A stretch of DNA of 32,807 nt, taken from NCBI RefSeq assembly GCF_021696945.1, contig NZ_JACYHE010000069.1, positions 1 through 32,807 of the forward strand, read 5' to 3'. A program made the position numbers and the translations under genes. A model generated the notes under the pieces. That model ran no database searches. It was not told where the DNA came from and was given only the letters and a program-made list of their open reading frames with translations. The DNA comes from Streptomyces sp. JJ36. GTDB taxonomy: Bacteria; Actinomycetota; Actinomycetes; Streptomycetales; Streptomycetaceae. Numbering within the stretch: the stretch's first letter is position 1; the number at the start of each line of letters is the position of its first letter. Positions 15,703 to 21,702 of this stretch are shown piece after piece.

Positions 15703-15718
15703 CGTGGTCTAATCCACT
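15703..15718. promoter_or_regulatory. dre-like DasR site 1
   Basis: CGTGGTCTAATCCACT matches 13 of 16 positions of the DasR-responsive element AGTGGTCTAGACCACT. It lies 78 bp upstream of the EIIC start. Confidence 0.55.
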
Positions 15719-15719
15719 G

Positions 15720-15735
15720 AGTGGTTTAGACCACT
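15720..15735. promoter_or_regulatory. dre DasR site 2 (near-perfect)
   Basis: AGTGGTTTAGACCACT matches 15 of 16 consensus dre positions. It lies one base from site 1, so two DasR dimers would sit close together in front of the EIIC gene. Confidence 0.85.
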
Positions 15736-15774
15736 CTTACCATGGCGGGAACGGGCGGGGGAATTCGCCCTTCC

Positions 15775-15790
15775 AGTGGCGTAGACCACA
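15775..15790. promoter_or_regulatory. dre-like DasR site 3
   Basis: AGTGGCGTAGACCACA matches 13 of 16 dre positions. It is midway between the two divergent PTS genes. Confidence 0.6.
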
Positions 15791-15856
15791 CCAGGTCGCG
15801 CAGCCGGCCCCCCGCGGGCGCGCCCCGCGCCCCGGTCACCCCGTACGGTGCCCCAT

Positions 15857-15872
15857 ACTGGTGTAGACCTCT
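15857..15872. promoter_or_regulatory. dre-like DasR site 4
   Basis: ACTGGTGTAGACCTCT matches 14 of 16 positions of the dre consensus (C/G degeneracy allowed). It lies 46 bp upstream of the EIIB start codon, where it should overlap that promoter. Confidence 0.7.
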
Positions 15873-15918
15873 TTGGCGGGGCGCCACGCCCCGGGCCGAG
15901 ACACCTCAGGAGAGACAC

Positions 15919-16152
15919 ATGGCCAGCAAGGCTGAGAAGATCGTCGCCGGACTCGGCGGGCTCGACAACATCGAGGAGGTCGAGGGCTGCATCACCCGCC
16001 TCCGCACCGAGGTGAGCGACGCGAACCTGGTCGACGAAGCCGCACTCAAGGCCGCCGGCGCCCACGGCGTGGTGAAGATGGGCACCGCCGTCCAGGTCGT
16101 CATCGGCACCGACGCCGACCCGATCGCGGCAGAGATCGAAGACATGATGTGA
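15919..16152 (+). CDS. nagF: PTS N-acetylglucosamine EIIB component
   Basis: A 77-residue free-standing EIIB. It takes phosphate from EIIA and passes it to GlcNAc carried by EIIC. The phosphorylation site Cys24 sits in the family motif NIEEVEGCITRLR. The chain ends with VVKMGTAVQVVIGTDADPIAAEIEDMM, the typical EIIB close. ATG 15919 has CAGGAGAG upstream; the open frame before it lacks conservation. It is divergent from nagE across a 293-bp region with four dre-like sites, so both halves of the permease should be co-regulated. No EIIA or general PTS proteins are encoded in the window. Confidence 0.92.
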   Translation: MASKAEKIVAGLGGLDNIEEVEGCITRLRTEVSDANLVDEAALKAAGAHGVVKMGTAVQVVIGTDADPIAAEIEDMM

Positions 16153-16156
16153 CCAC

Positions 16157-16176
16157 GAGCCCCGGCCCCCGGGCTC
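16157..16176 (+). terminator. Probable terminator of the EIIB gene
   Basis: GAGCCC / GGGCTC forms a 6-bp stem with an 8-nt loop, starting 5 bp after the stop, and lies in a very GC-rich stretch with other short hairpins. Confidence 0.4.
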
Positions 16177-16268
16177 CGACCGCGCACTCCGGACCCCGGG
16201 CCCCCGGCCCCCGGTCGCGGCCCGGAGCCCCGTCCCGGCCGGCGGAACGGCACGCCCCGGTTTCCGGC

Positions 16269-16274
16269 TAGGCT
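16269..16274 (+). promoter_or_regulatory. Putative -10 element of rph (leaderless)
   Basis: TAGGCT is followed by 7 nt and ATG 16282; no Shine-Dalgarno is present. Confidence 0.5.
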
Positions 16275-16281
16275 CGCACCC

Positions 16282-17034
<753 letters not shown>

Positions 17035-17147
17035 AACCGAACGCCCCGCCTCGCAACTTTGCGAGCGCTTTACGCGTCTGACAGGGTACGGGCCGTACGG
17101 GTCATGCCGTGCGGTCCGTCCGTCTGCCCGACCCGGGAGGAAACCAC

Positions 17148-17531
17148 GTGCGCCGCATCCTCGCCAGCACCGCCACCGCAGTCGTCGTCGCCACCACCGC
17201 CGCCGCGACGGCCGGCTGCGGCGCGCTCGACAAGGCCCTCGACTGCGCCAACACCGCCGTCACCGTCGCGGAGTCCGTCGAGGACCTCCAGAAGGCCGTC
17301 TCCTCCGCCGGAGAGGACCCCGCCCAGGCCCGCGAGTCCCTCGACCGCATCGACCGGAACCTCGACGAACTCGGCGACAAGACCGACAACGCCGACGTCG
17401 GCAAGGCCGTCGACGACCTGGACGCCGCCGTGCAGGACGCCCGCACCGCGGTGAACGACGGCCGCGCCCCCGACATGCAGCGCATCAACGACGCCGCCGA
17501 CGAGCTCACCAACGTCTGCTCCCCGGGCTGA
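17148..17531 (+). CDS. Small secreted or lipoprotein-like protein, hypothetical
   Basis: A 127-residue protein from GTG 17148, preceded by GGGAGGA. The N-terminus is a signal sequence (RR, then a hydrophobic Ala/Val/Thr stretch) ending ATAGC, with Cys24 as a possible lipidation site. The lipobox is weak because position -3 is Thr rather than Leu. The mature part is helical and acidic, with heptad-like spacing (SLDRIDRNLDELGD, then DDLDAAVQDARTAV), suggesting a coiled coil or helical bundle. The mature protein has Cys24, one shortly after it and another three residues from the end (NVCSPG), which might pair. No family is recognised. It sits between rph and rdgB. Confidence 0.8.
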   Translation: MRRILASTATAVVVATTAAATAGCGALDKALDCANTAVTVAESVEDLQKAVSSAGEDPAQARESLDRIDRNLDELGDKTDNADVGKAVDDLDAAVQDARTAVNDGRAPDMQRINDAADELTNVCSPG

Positions 17532-17629
17532 CCCGCCCCCGGCCCCGCGCCGCACCTCGACCGGGCCGCACCCCTCCGCACCGGGCCGGGGCGGCCGGGC
17601 CGCCCGCACCCGGGCACCCCCGGCCGCGC

Positions 17630-17635
17630 CATAAT
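17630..17635 (+). promoter_or_regulatory. Putative -10 element of rdgB (leaderless)
   Basis: CATAAT lies 8 nt before ATG 17644 and no Shine-Dalgarno is seen. Confidence 0.45.
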
Positions 17636-17643
17636 CGGGACCC

Positions 17644-18252
17644 ATGAGCAGCCCCCGCCTGATCCTCGCCACCCGCAACGCCCACAAGGTCACCGAACTC
17701 CGCGCCATCCTCGCCGACGCCGGACTCGACCTCGACCTGGTGGGTGCGGACGCCTACCCCGAGGTGCCCGACGTCAAGGAGACCGGCACCACCTTCGCCG
17801 AGAACGCCCTCCTCAAGGCACACGCCCTCGCCCGCGCCACCGGCCACCCGGCCGTCGCCGACGACTCCGGGCTCTGCGTGGACGTCCTCGGCGGCGCCCC
17901 CGGCATCTTCTCCGCCCGCTGGGCCGGCACCCACGGCGACGACCAGGCCAACCTCGACCTGCTGCTCGCCCAGCTCGCCGACATCGACGACGCCCACCGC
18001 GGCGCCCACTTCGCCTGCGCAGCCGCCCTCGCCCTGCCCGACGGCACCGAACGCGTCGTCGAGGGGCGGCTGACCGGCACCCTGCGCCACACCCCCGCGG
18101 GCGACGGCGGCTTCGGCTACGACCCGATTCTCCAGCCCGAGGGGGACACCCGCACCTGCGCGCAGCTCACCCCCGGCGAGAAGAACGCCATCAGCCACCG
18201 CGGCCGCGCCTTCCGCGCCCTCGCCCCCCACCTCCGCGAGCTCCTGGGGTGA
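17644..18252 (+). CDS. rdgB: XTP/dITP diphosphatase (RdgB/HAM1)
   Basis: A 202-residue nucleotide pyrophosphatase that removes non-canonical purine triphosphates (XTP, dITP, ITP) from the nucleotide pool. It has the substrate motif LILATRNAHKVTEL (6-19), FAENALLKAHA, the catalytic DDSGL (Asp73-Asp74), the PGIFSARWAG loop and GGFGYDPI near the C-terminus. The length is usual. It follows the lipoprotein-like gene by 112 bp and ends just before a hairpin shared with the convergent tRNA-Leu gene. Confidence 0.95.
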   Translation: MSSPRLILATRNAHKVTELRAILADAGLDLDLVGADAYPEVPDVKETGTTFAENALLKAHALARATGHPAVADDSGLCVDVLGGAPGIFSARWAGTHGDDQANLDLLLAQLADIDDAHRGAHFACAAALALPDGTERVVEGRLTGTLRHTPAGDGGFGYDPILQPEGDTRTCAQLTPGEKNAISHRGRAFRALAPHLRELLG

Positions 18253-18255
18253 CGA

Positions 18256-18275
18256 GGGCGATGCGGGGATCGCCC
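18256..18275. terminator. Hairpin between rdgB and tRNA-Leu
   Basis: GGGCGAT / ATCGCCC forms a 7-bp stem with a 6-nt loop three bases after the rdgB stop and 14 bp beyond the tRNA 3' end, so it can terminate both convergent transcripts. Confidence 0.65.
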
Positions 18276-18289
18276 TGTCAGCCCTGCGG

Positions 18290-18373
18290 TGCGGCCGGAG
18301 GGATTCGAACCCTCACGGGATTTCTCCCACAGCGTCCTAAGCGCTGCGCGGCTGCCCATTACGCCACGGCCGC
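18290..18373 (-). tRNA. tRNA-Leu (anticodon UAG)
   Basis: The minus strand folds as a class II tRNA of 84 nt. The acceptor GCGGCCG pairs with CGGCCGC, followed by discriminator A. The anticodon stem CAGCG/CGCTG encloses the loop CTTAGGA, giving anticodon UAG, which reads CUA and probably other CUN codons. A long variable arm (TGGGA-GAAA-TCCCG) and the T-arm GAGGG-TTCGAAT-CCCTC are clear. CCA is not encoded. This is not bldA, whose anticodon is UAA. The double-HNH gene ends 46 bp from the tRNA 5' end on the same strand. Confidence 0.95.
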
Positions 18374-18418
18374 GTACTGCGAGCCATGGTAGCGGATGAG
18401 CGCGCCGGGACCGGGCGG

Positions 18419-19618
18419 TCACCGGCTCGTCGCTCGACCGCGGCCCCGGCACCAGGTCGCCGTCGTCGAGTGGCAGTTGCGGCAGAGAAAGCGCAGGTTC
18501 TGCGCTTGGTCGTTGCTCCAGTCACCGTCGATGTGGTCGATCTCCAGGGTCATGGGAGCCCCCCGCCACGCGGGAGCGGTGCCGCACTCGGCGCAGCGTT
18601 CGGGTCTCCCCAGGTCGCGCAGTGCCTGACGCAGCACCCGTGTGCGTGTGCGTCGCACACCGGTGTGCCGGATCAGGACGGTCTCGGGTCGGGTGACCGT
18701 GGGGCGGAGCTGCCCTCTCAGGTGGGCCTGACCGAGGAAGTGCGACGTGTCCACACCCTCGGCTTGCACCCAGGAGCGGAACAGGCGTCGCGCAGAGCTG
18801 TTGTCCGGCAGGCCGAGCTGACGTAGTGCCCCGGCGATGGAGACGGAACCGGTGACGGCACGCCGCAATGCCTCGGCGGACGGCTGTGGTCGCGCTGACC
18901 GGGCGGCAACCGCTCCCCGCTTCTCCTCGAGAACACCGCGACGGCTCGGGGGCCGTTCGTCCCCGGTGCGAGGGCCGGCAGGGGGTGTCCGTGCGTGGCG
19001 CTTCTTGCCCCGGCCCCGGTAGTTGTCGGTCGTTGCGTGGCAGTTGGGGCACAGCAGCCGTAAGTTCTCGATGCTGTTGTTCCTCCAGTCCCCGTCCACG
19101 TGATCCACCTCGAGCGTCAGAGGGCGGGACTGCCACCGGGTGCCGAGGCCACAGCACGCGCATACTTGCGAAACCCCGGCGGCGAGCATGGCGCGTCGCA
19201 GCCTGTCGCTGGGCACGCGGCGCGCATTGCCCGGGTCCTGGCGGACGAGGACGTCTCGCGGCGACCGGCGCCCTCGGCGCGGAACCGGTCTCACGAAGTG
19301 CGACGTGTCGATGCCCAGCCGCCGGATACGCCGGCCGATGTGGGCATGCTGGCCACCCACCTGCTCGACGCCGAGGACGTGCAGGACCTGGTACAGGTTC
19401 GTGGCCTGCGCAACCGCCTTCTCCAGGTCTTCCCGGGTCCAGCGCACGTTCTCCGACTCGAAGTGGCTGACGTCGATGCCCAGCTTCCTCATCCGGGCCC
19501 GGAGATACTTCCTGGTGCCGCTCTGGGGGGCGACTCCCAGCTTCTCCAGCGCCTCGGTCATGGTGGAAGACGACGCCGCGGCAGCCGCGAGTCGTTCGGC
19601 CGGGTACCGGCTGACCAT
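18419..19618 (-). CDS. HNH endonuclease with two HNH domains and three SHF repeats
   Basis: A 399-residue protein from ATG 19618, which has a GGGAGGGGG tract about 6 nt upstream. Three ~50-residue repeats end in GIDVSHF (51-53), GIDTSHF (106-108) and GVDTSHF (292-294); each has a helical LxxLGV segment before it and looks like a helix-turn-helix DNA-binding unit. Two complete HNH nuclease modules follow repeats 2 and 3: CACCG...LEVDHVDGDW...LCPNCH (about 153-194) and CAECG...LEIDHIDGDW...LCRNCH (about 342-383). Both keep the zinc cysteines and the catalytic DH/N/H residues. The layout SHF-SHF-HNH-SHF-HNH implies internal duplication. Codon use looks less GC-biased than its neighbours, and it interrupts a housekeeping stretch between a tRNA gene and bcp, so transfer is likely. 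Confidence 0.85.
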   Translation of the reverse strand: MVSRYPAERLAAAAASSSTMTEALEKLGVAPQSGTRKYLRARMRKLGIDVSHFESENVRWTREDLEKAVAQATNLYQVLHVLGVEQVGGQHAHIGRRIRRLGIDTSHFVRPVPRRGRRSPRDVLVRQDPGNARRVPSDRLRRAMLAAGVSQVCACCGLGTRWQSRPLTLEVDHVDGDWRNNSIENLRLLCPNCHATTDNYRGRGKKRHARTPPAGPRTGDERPPSRRGVLEEKRGAVAARSARPQPSAEALRRAVTGSVSIAGALRQLGLPDNSSARRLFRSWVQAEGVDTSHFLGQAHLRGQLRPTVTRPETVLIRHTGVRRTRTRVLRQALRDLGRPERCAECGTAPAWRGAPMTLEIDHIDGDWSNDQAQNLRFLCRNCHSTTATWCRGRGRATSR

Positions 19619-19735
19619 GTTCCGCCCCCTCCCTCGCCCCAGCCACACGCTTCTGCGCGGGTGGGTGCGCGTTCTCTCGTCGAACGGATCAACGAGGGTC
19701 CGAGAGGACCGTTACGCCGGGCGGGCGGAGGTGGG

Positions 19736-20209
19736 TCAGGAGGCGAGGCCGAGGTCCTTGAGGAGTTTGGCGACGTGGCCGGTGGCCTTGACGTTGTAGA
19801 GGGCGCGCTCCACCGTGCCGTGCTCGTCCACGATCACCGTGGAGCGGATGACCCCGGTCACCGTCTTGCCGTAGAGCTTCTTCTCGCCGAAGGCGCCGTA
19901 CGCCTCCAGCACCTCCTTGCCGGGGTCGCCGAGGAGGGTCACCCGCAGGTCCTCCTTCTCGCGGAACTTCGCGAGCTTCTCCGGCTTGTCGGGGGAGATG
20001 CCGATGACGTCGTAGCCGGCGCCGGCCAGCAGTTCGAGGTTGTCGGTGAAGTCGCAGGCCTGCTTGGTGCAGCCGGGGGTGAGGGCGGCGGGGTAGAAGT
20101 AGACGACGACCTTGCGCCCGGCGTGGTCGGCGAGCGACACCTCCTTGCCGTCGGCGTCGGGCAGGGTGAAGGCTGGGGCGGTGTCGCCGGGCTGCAGTCG
20201 CTCGCTCAT
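19736..20209 (-). CDS. bcp: Thioredoxin-dependent thiol peroxidase (Bcp/PrxQ)
   Basis: A 157-residue peroxiredoxin that reduces hydrogen peroxide and organic peroxides using thioredoxin. The peroxidatic Cys47 lies in the motif ALTPGCTKQACDF, with the resolving Cys52 five residues later, the atypical two-cysteine PrxQ arrangement. ATG 20209 has GAGGAG upstream and gives the standard N-terminus MSERLQPGDTAPAFTLPD; the longer open frame is not conserved. It is divergent from the DUF3618 gene, and the double-HNH gene starts 117 bp downstream. Confidence 0.95.
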   Translation of the reverse strand: MSERLQPGDTAPAFTLPDADGKEVSLADHAGRKVVVYFYPAALTPGCTKQACDFTDNLELLAGAGYDVIGISPDKPEKLAKFREKEDLRVTLLGDPGKEVLEAYGAFGEKKLYGKTVTGVIRSTVIVDEHGTVERALYNVKATGHVAKLLKDLGLAS

Positions 20210-20373
20210 GGGGGCTCCTCGGGGTAGTGCGTCCACAGGCGAGCTTAGCGAGGTGTGCGACGCGGTACCCGGGCGACCGCATGGGGGTGCCGTGGGGCAG
20301 CAGGCGGAGGAAGCTGACAGACTGTCCGGTGACCAGGACGGACGCGGAGACGGACGAGCACGGAGGCGGCGCG

Positions 20374-20697
20374 GTGACGGAAGCCAGGACACCCGCGGAC
20401 ATCGAGGCGGACATCCTCCGCCGGCGGCAGGATCTCGCTGCCGCGCTGGACGAGATCGCCGTGCGGGTGCACCCGAGGACGCTCATGGGTGACGCGCGGG
20501 CGAGGGTCGCCGCGTCGGTGGACCGTACCGCCGGGCGGGCGTACACGGAGGCCAACCGCAGGCTGTCGGACGCGCGGGCGGCGATGGTCCGGGAGGACGG
20601 GTCGCCGCGGCTGGAGCGGGTGGTCCCGGCGGCGCTGGCGGCGACCGTCGTGGTGGGCGGCCTGCTGTTCCTGTCGGCTCGGCGTCGGCGGGGCTGA
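20374..20697 (+). CDS. DUF3618 family membrane protein
   Basis: A 107-residue protein of the actinobacterial DUF3618 family. GTG 20374 is chosen because GGAGG lies 7 nt upstream and it leads into the conserved TPADIEADILRRRQDLAAALDEI helix, followed by the VHPRTLMGDARARVAASVD segment. A single C-terminal membrane span (AALAATVVVGGLLFLSA) with a terminal Arg-rich anchor makes it tail-anchored, with the helical part cytoplasmic. The function is unknown. An upstream GTG at 20329 in the same frame is less likely, having no ribosome binding site. Confidence 0.85.
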   Translation: MTEARTPADIEADILRRRQDLAAALDEIAVRVHPRTLMGDARARVAASVDRTAGRAYTEANRRLSDARAAMVREDGSPRLERVVPAALAATVVVGGLLFLSARRRRG

Positions 20698-20707
20698 GTG
20701 CCTGAGA

Positions 20708-20713
20708 TACGGT
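20708..20713 (+). promoter_or_regulatory. Putative -10 element of the GroES paralogue (leaderless)
   Basis: TACGGT is followed by 6 nt and GTG 20720. No Shine-Dalgarno is visible. Confidence 0.45.
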
Positions 20714-20719
20714 CGTGCC

Positions 20720-21091
20720 GTGAGTTCCCAGACCCCTGCCCCCGACGGCCCGCCCGCGCACCCGCACCACGACAAGCTGCCGATCCGCATGCTGCACGAC
20801 CGGGTGCTGGTGCGCACCGACATCCCGGAGGGGGAGCGGCGCTCCTCCGGCGGCATCGTGATCCCGGCCACGGCGGCGGTGGGCCGCCGGCTGCACTGGG
20901 CGGAGGTCGTCGCCGTGGGGCAGAACGTGCGGACGGTCGAGCCGGGTGACCGGGTGCTGTTCGACCCGGAGGACCGGGCCGAGGTCGAGGTGCGGGGTGT
21001 GGCGTACGTGCTGATCCGCGAGCGGGATCTGCATGCGGTGGCGGCCGAGCGGCTTCAGGGGTCGGAGGACTCCACGGGCCTGTATCTGTAG
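20720..21091 (+). CDS. GroES-family co-chaperonin paralogue
   Basis: A 123-residue GroES/Cpn10-like protein. The fold is evident from LPIRMLHDRVLVRTD, the mobile-loop region SSGGIVIPATA, EVVAVGQNVRTVEPGDRVLF and the final VAYVLIRERDLHAV. It differs from canonical GroES: it carries a ~15-residue His/Pro-rich N-terminal extension and a C-terminal tail ending in STGLYL, and the mobile loop and dome region diverge. No groEL is adjacent. It is probably a second, divergent co-chaperonin rather than the groES of the main groES-groEL operon. GTG 20720 sits 6 nt after a TACGGT element, predicting a leaderless mRNA. Confidence 0.85.
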   Translation: MSSQTPAPDGPPAHPHHDKLPIRMLHDRVLVRTDIPEGERRSSGGIVIPATAAVGRRLHWAEVVAVGQNVRTVEPGDRVLFDPEDRAEVEVRGVAYVLIRERDLHAVAAERLQGSEDSTGLYL

Positions 21092-21100
21092 GCGGCCGTG

Positions 21101-21116
21101 GCCGCCCGCGGGCGGC
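21101..21116. terminator. Palindrome between the convergent groES-like and gdx genes
   Basis: GCCGCCCGCGGGCGGC is fully self-complementary, folding to a 6-bp stem with a CGCG loop. It lies between two convergent stops. Confidence 0.6.
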
Positions 21117-21123
21117 GTGCTGT

Positions 21124-21444
21124 TCAGTGTCCCGAGGTGATCTTGAGCCCGGCGACGGCGACGAGCAGCAGGGCGAGGAAGGCGATCCGGGCGGCGGTGG
21201 CGGGTTCGCCGAGGACGATCATGCCGACGACGGCGGCGCCGGCGGCGCCGATCCCGACCCAGACGGCGTAGGCGGTGCCGATGGGGAGTGTGCGGGCGGC
21301 CTGGGCGAGCAGCAGCATGCTGGCGGCGAAGCCGGCGACGGTGAGCAGGCTGGGCCAGAGCCGGGTGAAGCCCTCGGTGTACTTGAGGCCGATCGCCCAG
21401 GCGACCTCGAGCAGGCCGGCGAGGGTGAGCAGGATCCAGGCCAT
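21124..21444 (-). CDS. gdx: Guanidinium exporter of the SMR family (Gdx/SugE)
   Basis: A 106-residue, four-span small multidrug resistance protein. It closely follows E. coli SugE (Gdx) along its length: AGLLEVAWAIGLKYTEGFTRLWPS with the central Glu13 and Trp16, then LPIGTAYAVWVGIGAAGA, and a final AGLKITSGH. These are the features that separate guanidinium-specific Gdx from polyspecific EmrE-type members. ATG 21444 has GGAGG upstream; the longer frame is not conserved. A guanidine-III riboswitch in its leader makes the substrate assignment strong. It is convergent with the groES paralogue. Confidence 0.93.
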   Translation of the reverse strand: MAWILLTLAGLLEVAWAIGLKYTEGFTRLWPSLLTVAGFAASMLLLAQAARTLPIGTAYAVWVGIGAAGAAVVGMIVLGEPATAARIAFLALLLVAVAGLKITSGH

Positions 21445-21505
21445 GACGGCACCTCCGGGACCGGCGCGGGTGGCGGCCGGTCGCTGATCGCTGGTGTGCG
21501 GGGGT

Positions 21506-21580
21506 GCGTCGTCTTTGCCTTGGCCGGTGCCGGTGGGTTCCGGGTGGGGCCGGCGGCCCGGTACGGCGCGTCTCGTCGGG
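21506..21580 (-). ncRNA. Guanidine-III riboswitch (ykkC-III) upstream of gdx
   Basis: The minus strand reads CCCGACGAGACGCGCCGTAC then CGGG, and about 40 nt later GGCAAAGACGACGC. The T. fusca guanidine-III aptamer, from memory, has GACGAG..GCGCCGUACC, then GGACAAGACGGCGC, so both conserved blocks are present in order. P1 pairs CCCG with CGGG; the corresponding third pair is G-C in T. fusca and C-G here, a compensatory change. The pseudoknot GCGCCGU with ACGACGC has one mismatch. P2 is enlarged by GC-rich sequence that can form GGCC/GGCC and GCCGG/CCGGC pairs. It ends 62 nt before the gdx ATG. Confidence 0.82.
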
Positions 21581-21588
21581 CTCCCGGT

Positions 21589-21594
21589 ACCGTA
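21589..21594 (-). promoter_or_regulatory. Putative -10 element for the riboswitch-gdx transcript
   Basis: On the minus strand TACGGT lies 8 nt before the riboswitch 5' end, so transcription would begin at or next to the aptamer. Confidence 0.5.
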
Positions 21595-21622
21595 GCAAAT
21601 GCGGCATCTGGGCCCCGGTGCG

Positions 21623-21684
21623 CCCGGGCCCCGCCGGGCCGGCCCGGGGGCAGCCCGGGCCCCGCCGGACCGGCCCGGGGGCAC
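21623..21684. repeat. 31-bp tandem repeat, each copy a hairpin
   Basis: Two adjacent 31-bp units (21623-21653 and 21654-21684) differ at only two positions. Each contains CCCGGGCC and GGCCCGGG arms that form an 8-bp hairpin. The array sits just past the penicillin-binding protein stop on its strand and upstream of the gdx promoter, so it looks like a duplicated terminator. Confidence 0.75.
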
Positions 21685-21702
21685 GCCGGCCGGGGCCCCG
21701 GG

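Noticed and set aside
18290..18373. Possibility that the tRNA-Leu is bldA
   Set aside because: The anticodon loop CTTAGGA gives UAG, not UAA.
18290..19735. Integration of the HNH gene as a tRNA-associated mobile element with att repeats
   Set aside because: The gene lies on the 5' side of the tRNA, and I could not find a copy of the tRNA 3' end sequence on the far side of the gene.
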